Under the pieces are notes generated by a model. The model worked only from the letters and a program-made list of their open reading frames with translations. It was not told where the DNA came from and ran no database searches. A stretch of DNA of 64,000 nucleotides from Polytrichum commune (lineage: Eukaryota > Streptophyta > Polytrichopsida > Polytrichales > Polytrichaceae), in assembly GCA_950295325.1 (NCBI GenBank), contig OX485805.1:25469501-25533500 (forward strand), read 5' to 3'. A program made the position numbers and the translations under genes. Shown here one piece after another: positions 1 through 12,128 of the stretch; the stretch's first letter is position 1, and each line of letters begins with the position of its first letter.

Positions 1-555
1 TTTTTCATTTGTTCAAAAAGGGCAATTTTGAAAGAAAGAAAATTCAAGTTTGACCATTCTCTTGTCTTCTCTTGTCTTCATTTTCTCTTCCCCAAGAAAA
101 ATTTCATAAAAAAACGTGTTATAACAACATTTCTTTGCCATGGGCCCTTGCCTTTTTCTACAAGAGCACATTTTTTGCCTTTCCCACCACAAAACCTGTT
201 GGACCAAGTTTGTGGATGATGTAGGCCTTAAAATATGTCTTTGAGGGACCTCGAACCCCATGGTCACTCTGACATTTTTTCCTTGGTGTAAACCAAAAGA
301 TCCCGGGACGAGTTCAACAACCAATCACAAAGTTTACAGGGCCTTGGGACAACTTCATGGTCCATGGTGTAAACAACCCCTCAATAAGCTATGGTAAATT
401 TGGTTAGTATACCATGCCTTTCTTGGGGTCGATAGAATGATTCAACCCATATATGGTCAACATAGGCTTGCCGTGCACTTGCATATTGTCCATATTGTCC
501 ATATTGTTATTTGGTGGTTGGATCAGGTTGGGATTTATTGTCATCATGTTAGCCC
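1..555. other. AT-rich intergenic sequence, no gene seen
   Basis: No reading frame here resembles a known protein and no repeat ends could be defined. The longest open frame (minus strand, 324-13) has no domain signature. It merges on the right into the dispersed repeat that starts near 556. Confidence 0.5.
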
Positions 556-805
556 CTCAGACAAGCACAAGAACTAAACTGTTGGTTTAGGACTTCGTGC
601 ACACACACTTCTGGTTGGTACTTCTGAGCGCTTAGAAGTGAGAACTTCTCAAATTTATAACATGTATACATGACACAACACAAACCAATACTTTCAAGTC
701 TTCCCTAGTCTCAGTTGTCTGGACAAATCTCTTTTCTGACTATAGCAACTCTAGTCACCCATGACACTTAAATGCTTGAGAGGTGAAAAGTGTTTGTGCA
801 ATTAA
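556..805. repeat. Dispersed repeat family A, left part of copy 1
   Basis: This stretch (landmarks: GAACTAAACTGT, CATGTATACATGACACAACAC, then CTTGAGAG) recurs at 45715-45975, 47310-47545 and 47715-47900 with perhaps 80-90 percent identity by eye. It is cut at 805 by the Harbinger-like insertion and resumes at 2731. No coding sequence was recognised in any copy. The family is probably a degraded transposable element or a segmental repeat. Confidence 0.7.
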
Positions 806-2727
806 GGGCCGCTTTACACTATGGTGGAGAAGTGCACCGGTCGGTCAAGAACTTTCGCCCAAGACATGGTTGTTTGAGGTGAGGGATGGTATGCCGGAGA
901 AGATGAAAAGACAATAAAATAATGCCTTAAGAAATCTTGACCCGCCGTAGTGTAACCACCTATAGGAGAAGTGTATTGGACAACTTCACCAAGAGGAGAA
1001 GTCCACCGGACTACTTCACAAAATGGTCAAAGCCTGCCATAGTAGAAACATTACCCCCTAAATGACCATTGTATTGATATTTTAAAAATATATATTGATA
1101 AATAAAATTAAATGTATATGGCAATGTTTTAGAACTTCTTTCATGACAATAATTTAATTGAAAATGTTCCACTTCTACATACATCCCCATTAAGGTAAAT
1201 AAGTAGGTAACATTATCTTCTTATTGATTTTTAAAGAAATAACATGTTGGTATAGTCCAACCTCGTTAATACGACACTCGTTCATATGACACATTTTTAC
1301 GAGACCAAACTTTTTAGTTCAAAATTCCCTCTTTTATATGACTACAACACTCGATAATGCAACATATAGAATCTCCGTTTTGTCATATTAAAGAGGTAGT
1401 TAATGCTAGAATTCCTTTCATCTATATAATGTACATCTAAAATACATCCATCTTCACTTGGGAACCACTTGGGAACTTCACTTATTGCTGGGAACTTAAT
1501 GGTAATTAGGGTTACTAGTGTAGAATGGACATGATTTGGGTGAGTGTGGCCTCCTACCTAGTATGTTGCCTTGTACACCGGTGATATAGTATCACCAGTA
1601 TCTTGATGCTAAACGTCATGCATCATTGTTGTGTAGTTTCTTATTAGAGAACTCTTTATATTTTGGTGCTAATGAAATTATTAGTTTCCAAAAGTTAGAT
1701 GGGAATTTAGATAAGATGACAATTGCTAACTTGGGTGGCAAAACCAAATATCTTTGGACTCTTATTTTAAGAGTTGATGAGAATATTTGTGATAGTTTGG
1801 AGTTATAAGTTATTATTTCATACCATCTATATTGCTTAAACTTGTTGTATATATTTTAAAGCTAATATTACTTATGTTTTTGTATTCCCTCAATAGTATG
1901 ACAACTTTATGTCATTTGTCATAGTAATGAGAAGATGATACATCGATAATACGACTTTTTTTGTATTTCCCAAAAATGTCATACTTAAGAGGGAGAACAA
2001 TAGTGCAAAGATTTCTCTCGGGGCAATCACACCCCCTTACGTTTCATAACCACATGCGATAAAAGTTTGCTTCCCTATATTCAATGCCATATATAATTTT
2101 GAAAATTATGATACTTCTTCTACATATGGATAACCATGGATAATATATTCTTTATATATTTTCTTGAAATTTGTGAGTATCTTAATTTTGTAGTAATTTT
2201 TTAGTTCAATTTTGCATCATTCTAGCTAGAAATTGTATGTTTTACAAATTAATTTAAAAAATCATAAAATTTGGTTATTATCTTTTACTATGTAATAGAT
2301 ACCGTGTATATCTACTCATGAAAAACAATTGATAAAATTTTGACCCATTTTGGTGATGCTTTATGTGTACAATAGATTTTATTTACCGCATGTGGTGTCC
2401 AACTTGACAATGGAGTGCACCCCCCGAGAGATTTCTTTAAGGAAGAAATATTTTCTTGAAGTTGGAGTTCTCCGGAGGCCAAGTTTCTTGTCCGAGGCTT
2501 TGAGGTTCCCAAGAAACTTGACCCCCAAAGAACTCCCCTTGGCAAAAGTGTCGCCACGTTGCCAACCATGTCATTAATTCATCCATGTACAAAGTTCTCC
2601 ACCAAAGGACTCTTGGCCGTAGTGTAAACCACCACCGGACAAGAGTGTCACTCTTGGCCAATCAAATTTCAGAATTCCCCTAGAATTCTTGACCGGAGGA
2701 CTTCTCCACCGTAGTGTAAAGCGGCCC
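806..2727. mobile_element. PIF/Harbinger-like non-autonomous DNA transposon (1,922 bp)
   Basis: The two ends are inverted copies of each other: the left begins GGGCCGCTTTACACTA and the right, reverse-complemented, is identical for those bases. The similarity runs on for about 35 bp with a few mismatches. It is flanked by a direct TAA on both sides (803-805 and 2728-2730), the 3-bp TWA-type duplication expected for the PIF/Harbinger superfamily. Paralogous flanking repeats near 45.98 kb and 47.54 kb are uninterrupted at the same point, so the empty site is visible in the window. Subterminal repeats of the type CCGTAGTGTAA occur near 950 and 2615. No transposase frame is present, so the element would need a helper in trans. 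Confidence 0.82.
1255..1400 (+). repeat. Possible pogo/Tc1-like terminal remnant inside the Harbinger-like element
   Basis: The sequence around AACCTCGTTAATACGACACTC resembles the TA-bounded ends of pogo-type elements, and a related stretch occurs at 8803-8865. The matching opposite end was not found; a weak partner may lie near 1950-1995. The assignment rests on a resemblance only. Confidence 0.25.
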
Positions 2728-2730
2728 TAA

Positions 2731-4620
2731 GATTGATAACCAAATACTACTCTTGTGGAACCTGGAATTTAAGAGTCTCACCTTGCATATAAATCAAATC
2801 CGGTGCAGATTTATAAAGGGAGTCAGACATCGAAGCCCCCACCAGTATTGATGGCTACATAAATCACCCAACTTGGCCCATTGATTAACATCCCGTGCAT
2901 CCCAACCTCCTAATACAATATGTACATATATCAAGTTAGACCAAGCCCTCGTAGTTTTGAGCCTTTAAGATATGATTGACAATCGTGATTTGTGCAAGCT
3001 ACACATGATTGAACAATTCTAAGGAACATGTCAACATAAACTATAAGAATCATGAGAGAAAGATGAGGTCGGCCTAGGGGATGCTATGAATGAGAGAGGG
3101 TTCACTCTAGGTTTAGCTTGTATGTAAATCGGCTTGTGCACTATCATAGAATATCGGTTGGTATAATTACATGTTTTGTGCCAAATCTAAGAGAATTAGT
3201 CTCTATACTCCATATCTAATTTACATCCCTCACATCCCAACCTCCTAGTACACTATGTACATTGGACGAGGTACACTAAGGGCATTTCTTACTCGTAGAA
3301 CCTAGGAACCATGGATTGCATGACTGATACCTAATAAAATGAGCTTCTATTCGCTACACTAAATAATGTATTTATTGTCACCAATTTTATTTGTCTTGCT
3401 CGAGACTCAATGTAAACCCCCTTGTACTGTTGACCATCACTCGATGTGAGCCTAACATTATTTGTCAATCCTGGTAAAAACATTTGGACATGAGAACTTT
3501 ACAATGTTTCATTTCTTGTCACTAACTAAGTGATTTTTCATCCAAATATGAATCATCCACGACAATATTTCATTACAAAACTTATAGGATGAATAATATA
3601 TGCCAAACTTCATATCAATAATTGGCAACTGGATGAATTTAAAACAACTTGGGGCGACAATACTTGTAAACTTGTTCATACAAAGTGTCACTAGAAAATT
3701 TACCACAACAACATAAAATATCGTATTATGACACTAATAACAATATTTAGTGTAATCGTAATAGTGCATATTGAAGTCAGAGGTCTGGGCATTTCTTGAG
3801 CAATTTTATCCTTACTTTCAAGTTTAGTCACTTCTTAGTACATCCTCTTCTTTAGAGGCCATTCCATTACCCTACATATTTGTGTGTTCTTCAATACCCA
3901 AGAGGGTGGATGGGACCATCCCTCAAGGAAAATTTGTGTCTAACTATCTTCCCAAATTTGGTGGTTTCCCATATAGGTTTGCCTCCTACCACTAAAAATG
4001 TATAACCTCAATCATCAATATAGTAAGGTGATATCTACCTCTAATACGTTCTTAACCCTCTTTTCACTTGGGTAAAATGTTGTGCTAAGTATCCAAAGTT
4101 TACATGTTCAAGTTCAAAAACGTGTGCAAGACAAAATCAATAGAGCTTCAAAAGTTTACCTTGAATCCATATGTTTTGTATTCTAAATTATCTAATAGAA
4201 TACCTAAGCAACATACACATAATTTTTTGAAGAAAGATGAGATACAAAACTTAAGAGTGCTACCAAATTTGTGAAGGTCTGCCTCACATGTGCCCATGCC
4301 ACCAACGAAATCCACAAAGAGGGTTTGGAACGTACATGAGGTAAATATCAGCTGAACCCAATTATTATCTATGTCACACATTCATTTACAACATAAACAT
4401 TCATTTTGTATCACCAAATACACATAATGTCATTGAGTATTCTACACGTTCTTTAGACATTTGAACTACGTGAGACTGAGCTTTGTAGTAGGTGACACAC
4501 TCCTTCCACCTTTACTAGTCCTCACTACTTAACCTAATATCAAGGGTTACTTAGGGTAATCAACCGTTGTTACTTAAACTATGAGAGAAAACTCTAATGA
4601 TTTGCCCGTGAACGGGCATC
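2731..4620. repeat. Dispersed repeat family A, right part of copy 1
   Basis: This continues the repeat interrupted at 805. Blocks of it recur at 45976-47270: the ACTACTCTTGTGGAAC block near 2746 and 45988, the GATTGAACAATTCTAAGG block near 3008, and the GTCTGCCTCACATGTGCCC block at 4276 and 47111. Shorter copies of the middle block are at 5265-5960 and 35360-35960. Compared with the 46-kb copy, this one has extra sequence around 3530-3960. No protein-coding frame of note is seen. Confidence 0.65.
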
Positions 4621-5264
4621 ACAAGAATTATAAGACTCTTGAAGATTGTTACGTCCTCCCAAATATGAACACCTTGAACATGTGTGGAATAACCAATGTC
4701 ATGCACGTATCTCGCCACGAATAAGCCCATGGATTCTCACAAGGTTGGGTTGGAAATATCAGGTACCTTGATAGCCTAGCTATGATTGTGTAGGTCACAT
4801 ATAGTGGTAGAGTGCCACGGCTAGTTCACTTAGTGCATTCTTAAAACGATGTGCGGCATAATATAGGGACGATTAAATTTGTTTGACATAAAAGTTATAA
4901 TAGAATTCCAAATAATGAAGGGTTCATTAGACGTAGACGATCACATTACAAGTAAGGTAGATAGGAATAAAATGTGGGTTATCCCTTTTTTTTTGTAAAA
5001 GTAACATAGGGGCTGAAAAATAAGGATCCTAGGATGTATGTTTAGTAGGGTCGATTTTGTACACATGTCTCACGAAGGATGGATGAAAAATGGCTTATGG
5101 TTTGCCCAAAAATGGATGAAATTGTAAGCCTAACCCTAACTCTCTCCCTGACTTCTCTCGGTGGCTCCTCTCCCTAGCCTTTCTCCATGACTTCTCGCAC
5201 TTGCCTCTCATTTCCTATGGCTTCTTAATTTTTGGCAATTTCTCTACTCCAACATCGTCATCTC
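4621..5264. other. Unassigned non-coding sequence
   Basis: Nothing resembling a coding exon or a defined repeat end was seen in this stretch, which separates two copies of family A. Confidence 0.4.
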
Positions 5265-5960
5265 CAACATGAATAAATTACAATGGTGATTTACATACTA
5301 CACATGATTGAACAATTATGAGGAATATGTCAACATTAACCCTAAATATCATGAGAGAAAGATGATGTCAGCCGAGGGGTTGCTGTGAATGAGAGAGGCT
5401 TCACCCTAGGCTTAGCTTGTGCATACATCGGCTTGTGCACTATCATAGAATAGTCGGTTGGTGTAATGACGTGTTTTGTGCCAAGTCCAAGAGAATGGGT
5501 CTCTATACTCTATGTCCAACTCCAATTTACATATCACCCCCTTCAAACATGACCAAACACCATAAATAAATACACCACAAGGTCGCAAGTGCCCTGAACA
5601 CCACCACCACTACCACACCTAAATCTTCAATCACTCGCTATGTTTTCAAGCTTGCACTTCAAATCATAAGCAAGGTGTGACCTCAAACATCTCAAAATTG
5701 CAATCTATAGAGTCTAGGTTGGCTTCCTAGGTTCAAGAGTCGAAGGAGTAAGAATGGTCTTGGAATGGTCATTGTATTCAAAGGGGTAAGAATTGGGAGG
5801 CAAACATGGTGTCTAGTATAAAAAGATTTAAAGTAGTTGGGAAGTACACTAAATATGATATTTAGTGTCAAACGGTATTTAATGTCACTATGGCAACTTT
5901 TGGATGACACTTCTTATGAATAAGTGAACAAGTATTGTCATGGATGATGGATGAGTTCAT
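5265..5960. repeat. Dispersed repeat family A, short copy 2
   Basis: Matches 35360-35960 closely over most of its length: the anchor ACACATGATTGAACAATT, the GCTTGTGCACTATCATAGAAT block, the CTCGCTATGTTTTCAAGCTT block, and an ending in GTCTAGTATAAAA. The two differ by small indels and scattered substitutions. No gene is present. Confidence 0.65.
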
Positions 5961-8900
5961 CCATTGGCCTAAACCCTAAATTCTTTGTGAGCAACTTATG
6001 ATGAAATATTGTCATGGATGATTGAAAATTGGATGAAAAATCAGTTGGTAACTGACAGTATGTGCAACATTGTAAATCCGTAACTCTTGAAAATAACTTA
6101 CGAGGAGTGACAAATAATGTTGGGTCAACATTTAGTGTTGGTGACACTATACCGCAGTTTTACAATTAGCATCAAGCAAGACAACTAGAATTAGTGACAC
6201 TACATATCATATTTAGTTCTATAAGATGCCATGCATGTTCATGAACAATGAGACTGATATGAGCTTGAAGGAGAGAAAGCCACTTGTCCAATGCCTAGCA
6301 ATACATTAATATTTGAGATGTCGAGATTGACATCTCTCTTCCCAAGGCATTGGCCAATATTTAACATTACTCCCCTTACCCCTCCCACCTTACTACCTTC
6401 ATCTCGCCTTTGATTGTGTTTTCCTTTTCCATCTCCTACACTCTCACATCTCCCACCCCATTGACGATGTCATCATGTGGGGTCAAGTGGGGTGGTTGGA
6501 AGGTTTCATTTGGTTCTATACCCATGCAATTTGACTAGTATTATGACTTTGATACCAACTTTCGTAGCTTATAATATTGATATTGTTGTTATTTGTTGAT
6601 TACTTACATTCATAAGTATACCAATGCGACAATATAACGAACGCACCATTAGTGTGATGGTGTGCCCTTTGTATTGTTGTAAACATAATGTGTAGTTTGC
6701 ATAATTTATTATCGTGCATCAACATGTGTTAGGTCCAGGTAAAATGAACCTAATACGATAAATATCTTAAATCAAACACTTATGTTTTGAATGATGTGTG
6801 GTTAGTTATCAATCTTATAAAACACACCAAAAACACACGCATTCAAAAATGGGAATGTATGCTAAATGTTGGTTAACTATCATAAGTCAAATAGGTGGCA
6901 TAATTAAGGAAAACTAGATGAGCACTTAACAAGAAGCAAGTTCTTCACTTTGATTGAGAATAAAATATGCATATGACCTCCATTTTCATATAAAGAAAAA
7001 TCATTTGACTTGAGTGTTTTGAGTCATGAAGGGCTTATGTGAGAGCATTGAAGGTGTTTAGACTCCAAGAGCATCAAATAGACATTATTGCGGATGCGGT
7101 TTGGATTCACTAATCGTCACATAATTAACATCCAATATGGGATGTGGACAAGTCATATAATCATCTCATAGATTTGAAACCTCATAACAAATCCAAATCA
7201 TCCATAACATTACGCAAGGTCCTTTAGTTGTTCCATGGGCCCAACAAATCGGCACATAAAATTTGGGTACAAGCAACTAGGATGTTGGAATTTGTAGCCG
7301 GCCAGACTGTAGTTGAGTCTCCCTACACTACACTACTCAAAACTAGGAAAAAGAACATATAGAGGGTTTTGAATAATATTATGACTCCTAGGATTGAACA
7401 AATCGGACACCATAGGTTGATAGCATGTTGGACAAAAAATAAATCAAAAAGTCAAGCCCAATGTTTTTTGAAATGAATGAGTCAAATGGCCTAAAGGGAA
7501 GGAAAATAATCATTAAGAAAGTCAAAATATTAGTAAATTTCTCAACACTCAATACTTTCTCAATTTCATGAATGGGAGGAAGCATATGATGGATTTATCT
7601 TTGCCTCTTAGCTAAGTTTGTAAATTTCTAAACATGAGCACACAACAATAGAAAACATTGCTCACAACCTTAATTAGCACACTAAGTTAACCTAAACCCT
7701 AAAGGTTAACATCACGTACTTAACCGCCATGAATGAATAAATAAGTAACAATACATCCTATAGTAGTTTAAGCAAGTCGTAGCTTAATTGTCGGAGAAGT
7801 GAGCTAATCGGGAAAGGAAGAGGGGGAGGACAATAATATAACAACTCAAAATAAAAAACCATTTAAGACCCATTTCTTAGCTACCCAATCAATAATAGTT
7901 GGTCAAGTTGATGTGAATGTACCTCGGGAATAATTTATTCTAGATCACATTTCTCAAGTACCTAGTGTAAGTATGTGGTTTGTAGTCATCCAAGCTTAGA
8001 AGATTTGCAATTATAATGTGCAATATGGCCATAAAGAGTTAAGATGGGTACAATAGTAAAGAGCCTATAGTTCACTACAACTAAATTAAGAGATGGTTGA
8101 GATTCTTGAACCATTTTACATCATGTTTTAGCATTAACGTTAGATACTCAACTATCTTTGATTGGTAGAAAGAGATTTGCAGTTTAGTTTTTTTCAAGAA
8201 TTGAGTGAATGAAATGTGGCCTCTTTGTAGTGAATGTGGTGACGCCATAGTTTTTTAGGGGGTCCAAACTTTAGGATTTAGGTTCGTATTTTATTTCACA
8301 ACACATTTAGCATTAAATTATTATTGGTGCCTCAATCCTTATGGAACCAACTAGCTTGGACCCATGCCGTCCTGGCCCGTTGTATATAAATTGATATCCC
8401 AACAATCTTATGTGTATCCCTATCTGTTACACCGATGCACATGATTATGAAGAGACAAGGTTATTATGTACGAGCATACCCCTCATTCATCATACATAAA
8501 ATCCATGAAAAATTATGCAGTTTGGAGTTTTCTTTTAAAAAAAAATGGACTTGACATTGGAATTAGCTTTGAAGACCTTGAATTAGTCCACCTGATGTCA
8601 TTTGAGATGAATTGGTAACAAACCTATAGGGGGTCAAGTTTTTATGATGGATGGAGGAGAGGTACACTCGTATACAATAAAGCTTTCCCTTCTCTTCATG
8701 GATTTAATATCCCGTTGCACATGTGCATTGGGATTAATATCTTGGGTCAGCCCAACCCCATATGCCCACCAACCCCATGTGTACCCGCCACATGCATGTA
8801 TAGTCTAACCTTGTTAGTACGACAATCGTTTATACGACACCCTCAATATTACAACACATTTGTATCCAAGATCCAAGACACCCATATAATATTGACCCAT

Positions 8901-9119
8901 ACAATGACTTGGGTATATAATGATTAGATCTTATGATGTGATACCTACCAAATGTAACAACATTTCTCAAGAATAAACTTGTCAATGGAGCAACATTTTG
9001 ATGGTGGAGCCAACCAAAGATTCAAAAGGACGAAGACAAACAAGATTGGACATAACACATGCAAAAGTCCAAGCTCTACATATGCGAATGCGTATGATGT
9101 CCGAAACAAGAGACACTGC
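5961..9119. other. AT-rich sequence without recognisable genes
   Basis: Three kilobases with only short, low-complexity open frames. A block at about 6000-6090 recurs diverged at 52280-52370 (both contain the string GCAACATTG), and a block at 8440-8510 resembles 28745-28800. A pogo-like end resembling 1255 lies at 8803-8865. None of these has clear boundaries, and I see no gene. Confidence 0.45.
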
Positions 9120-9128
9120 ACCAACCAA

Positions 9129-9210
9129 AGAAAAAGAAAAAAAATTAAGCCCATACATTATACCGGCATGAATGTGAGCCCGTTATCCAAATGCTTAACA
9201 CGTTGAACGA
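9129..9210 (-). mobile_element. 82-bp micro-insertion consisting of a LINE 3' end
   Basis: Read on the minus strand this is the last roughly 80 bp of the LINE family found at 11914-25838: the GGGCTC arm, the ATGCCGGTA block and the T/C tail (A/G-rich on the plus strand). It is flanked by a direct 9-bp repeat ACCAACCAA (9120-9128 and 9211-9219), so it is a complete, extremely 5'-truncated insertion event and not a random fragment. It could equally be a SINE that borrowed the LINE tail, but no promoter-like head is present. Confidence 0.8.
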
Positions 9211-9378
9211 ACCAACCAACACAAAGCATGACATTACTTTAAACTGAAAAGTCAAACAATTCCACCAAACAATATTCCACAAAATTCAATTTTATGTGTT
9301 ATGCAAAATCTAATCTACCACACAAACAAATTGGAAATATATGAAACATATGAAAAAGGACCTTGTAACTTCACATAC

Positions 9379-9447
9379 CAAAAAATTTCCGTCTCCAATT
9401 TCACCAGTCCTTGCTTGATCATGAATAGTATCAATCACAGCTTCAAC
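9379..9447 (-). pseudogene. PII (GlnB-type) signalling protein exon remnant
   Basis: A 69-nt stretch on the minus strand bounded by CAG upstream and GTATGT downstream, exactly like a spliced plant exon. It reads VEAVIDTIHDQARTGEIGDG followed by three more residues. The RTGEIGDGK(I/V)F stretch before the B-loop is a hallmark of PII proteins, which sense 2-oxoglutarate and ATP/ADP and, in plants, regulate N-acetylglutamate kinase in plastids. Here the K-I-F codons look one nucleotide short, so the last residues are off-frame. No other PII exon was found nearby, although up to 140 bp on either side may be old intron. I infer a gene fragment left by duplication or capture. A single exon of a very large gene cannot be excluded. 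Confidence 0.6.
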
Positions 9448-9577
9448 CTGTTGCCAAAGTCATATTTAAATTAACTTCCATGATAAAATAAAGTAGAATA
9501 TTTTGCTCAACGTACTTCAAGGAGATTGATTGCCATTTTTTTAACATGCTATTTTCAATAAAAATAAACATAAAAAC

Positions 9578-11197
9578 TTGCATAACTCAACCACCTCCTT
9601 CACAGGCAGTCACTTTGGATCAACACCCCCTATAGAAATCAGTCGCGACACAATACAAGGCGATACCCTCAGTCCTTACCTATTCATCATCTTCCTAGAA
9701 CCTCTCCTTAGATGGCTAGAAAAAGATGACCTAGGATACCACTTTAATACATCTCTCTCTACTTGTACCACAACAGCATACGCCGATGATCTAACTATTA
9801 TAACGGACAATATACAACACATACAACCACAAATTAACAAACTACACAAATTTGCACAATGGTCATACATGGACCTAAACCTATCCAAGTGCGCAATCAC
9901 GGGGTGCCCAAATAAATCCAAACTCAAACCAACCACCTTCAAAGCATACATTCAATCACAAAATATCACCTACAATTCCCAAAACTTCCCCACCCTCACC
10001 CAAAATGAACCCTATACATACCTAGGAATACACCTAACCCCGTCACTCAAATGGAACTTACAAAAAGACATTATACTCAACAAAGTCAAACAACAAAGCC
10101 AACTCCTAAACAACTCCCCTGCTAGCCTTACACAAAAGATCAAAATCCTTAACACTGTCATCAAACCCCGAATAGCCTACGCTTACTATGCCGTCCCATT
10201 CTCCAAACCCGACATCAAGAAACTAGATAAGATTATTAGTAAGCTAACCAAGAAAATTTGTAACATACCCACAAGCACCGCCAACATACTCACTCACCTC
10301 CCACACGAAAACTTCGGCATCAACGCCACCTCACTCCTACCCGAATACATACGATGCATAGGGCAACAACTAATACAAGCCCTCAACGACCCATGGCAAC
10401 TAGGAATCATATATCAAGGACTAGCCAAACACATAGTAGCCAAATATGGAGGATCACTCCACCTCTCCACACTCAAACAACAAGCATGCATACGATCACC
10501 CATAGCTAGGACATTATTCCTCCTCAACAAAGAATATGAAATACACGTCACTACCGCGAACCGCGCATTTCCCATCAAAAAAACTCCGTTAGAAAAGGAA
10601 TGGAAGAACAACACGAATTACGCTAGTCTCATGGACGAATCCAAAGCCAAATCCCAAAAATACCTAGACAAACTCTACATATATGGCATCACCACCCTCC
10701 CACAAATCCAAAATCCCGACACTAAATCCATATTAACACCAAAAGAATTTCAAAAAATATATAAACATGCCCCCAAAACTATCAAGGATGCTCTACTACA
10801 AGCATCAACAATATTCCCCACACCACCACCACCCCCATCAACTATGAGCAACACACACCAAACACAACCACCCTTGCAAGACACGTACACTAACCCGCCC
10901 CCCCCTCTCCCACAAACAACACTAGGCCAGATAATTCAAAGTATAATAGACACAAAATCCCACACCTCAAAAGACAAATGGGGAGCAAGCTCCATCCGAA
11001 AATGGTACCTATGCCAATGGTACCTACCCCAAAAGAGCGTGCAACAATGGCGCAAAGAAGAAGAATTATTACACCCGGATAACTTACTACTAGAACACAA
11101 CACAATATGTATTTCCCAATTCCATAAAAAACAATTAGAACAAAAAACCACACAAAACATATGCAAGTCTCACCAACCATATCCAATCAAAGGATAA
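9578..11197 (+). pseudogene. LINE ORF2 fragment: reverse transcriptase part (outer copy)
   Basis: Reverse transcriptase that would copy LINE RNA into DNA at a nicked target. The frame starts midway through the RT palm. It shows IQGDTLSPYLFIIF, then the catalytic TAYADDL (YADD at about residue 68), followed by the thumb and a proline-rich linker (FPTPPPPPSTM). The frame closes at 11197 after a small indel near 11160-11185, and the matching sequence continues in another frame from 11217. The first methionine here is not a real start; it lies near the truncation point. A one-residue change (RGTIQG to RDTIQG) also distinguishes it from the inner copy. Confidence 0.9.
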
Positions 11198-11216
11198 CAA
11201 ATACATACACCCACCA

Positions 11217-11913
11217 TTGAAAATCACCAACCTCAAGCTATCCACACAAGAATGTAACCCCGACAGAGATATTCAAGTGGATCAACCCACTATCCAAATA
11301 CAAAACTCCGAAACCCACATATACGACCAAAGGGGGAAGCACATAGCCACCATAACTATCGAGAGACTACAATGGCTATGGAACCAATTCTCCCAAAATA
11401 TACTCACGACAAAAAGTAAATCCCTACAACCCCCACCCCAAAATTTCGAAACAGAGGTATTATGGCTTATACAAAGATACATAACTATACTCCCCAAAAG
11501 GAAACCAAAAACCATACAACCAAATAATCTACATCATACCCTACACCCGGCAATCACTAAAATACTAATTGAATCCTTTAAAATTACGCACTACTCATCC
11601 CCCCTCATACTACTCATCCCCCCTCACCTGCCCCATACAACTCACACAGTATCACTCACCCCACAACAGGGATACAATATTTGGATCCATAGGACACGCC
11701 CAATCCTCCAGATGGAAAGGAACGGGACTAGCATATCCCACAGACCACAAAACAATTGTGGAAGCCTTCCATTGGGCCAGAATGGCCACCAAGGCGGACC
11801 CAAATACAACCACCATCCTCATTATTAATCACAAAGACTGGACATCCCAACAAATACCACTAACCGCAAAAGCCGACGTACACATCATGGCAACCATTCC
11901 CCCACACACCATA
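11217..11913 (+). pseudogene. LINE ORF2 fragment: region between RT and RNase H (outer copy)
   Basis: Continuation of ORF2 in a new frame, aligned with the inner copy from KITNLKLSTQECNPD onward. A 19-bp tandem duplication (units 11591-11609 and 11610-11628, beginning CTACTCATCCCCCC) shifts the frame again. The downstream frame then carries SRWKGTGLAYPTDHKT and HWARMATKAD, a conserved block of unknown function also present in the inner copy. The coding match stops exactly at the target duplication 11902-11913. Confidence 0.85.
11902..11913. repeat. Target-site duplication of the inner LINE, left copy
   Basis: CCACACACCATA, identical to 23913-23924. The base before and after differs between the two places, so the duplication is 12 bp. 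Removing 11914-23924 rejoins the outer ORF2 (IPPHTI then YTPTPEWPKYYQY) in the order seen in the inner copy. Confidence 0.95.
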
Positions 11914-11928
11914 GAAAAGAAAAGAAAA

Positions 11929-12093
11929 AGTAACGCCCGCACATTGTACCGGCGTGAATGCGAGCCCGTTGTCCGAATGCTAAACACGGCGGGCCGTGTT
12001 GTAGCATGGGGAGTTATGCCTCCGTTAGGAGGTGGGCTCTGTTAGTAAAAAGAAAGAGAAAGTAAAGTGTAAGGAGGTTAGTGTATGGAGTGG
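11929..12093 (-). ncRNA. LINE 3' UTR branched RNA structure and T/C tail (inner copy)
   Basis: On the sense (minus) strand an outer stem GAGCCC/GGGCTC (12034-12039 with 11962-11967) encloses two hairpins: CCTCC/GGAGG (12028-12032 with 12019-12023) and AACACGGC/GCCGTGTT (11993-12000 with 11983-11990). A third hairpin, ACGCC/GGCGT (11951-11955 with 11933-11937), follows just before the T/C tail. The outer copy keeps the same architecture with different paired bases. Structured 3' ends are what LINE reverse transcriptases are known to recognise when starting target-primed synthesis, so this is probably the RT recognition element. Confidence 0.75.
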
Positions 12094-12119
12094 TTTTTTT
12101 TTTTTTTTTTTTTTTTTTT
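12094..12119 (-). repeat. Internal A26 run in the LINE 3' UTR
   Basis: A run of 26 T on the plus strand, A26 on the LINE sense strand, lies about 10 nt after the ORF2 stop and 180 nt before the true 3' end. It is absent from the outer copy at the equivalent place, so it is an expansion in this copy and not the terminal tail. Confidence 0.85.
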
Positions 12120-12128
12120 AATAAATTT

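Larger units (their letters stand above)
9572..11913 (+). mobile_element. Outer LINE copy, left part (5'-truncated)
   Basis: This plus-strand LINE starts abruptly inside the reverse transcriptase domain at about 9572 and aligns with the inner minus-strand copy from there on. At 11913 it is cut by that inner copy, and it resumes after the duplicated 12-bp target at 23913-23924. No target duplication for the outer copy could be found around its own ends (before 9572 and after 25838), probably because it is older. Protein identity to the inner copy is high by eye, around 80-90 percent, with several frame breaks. Confidence 0.9.

Noticed and set aside
9129-9210. Twin-priming 5' inversion of the outer LINE
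   Set aside because: The fragment is 3'-end sequence with its own TSD, not inverted 5' sequence.
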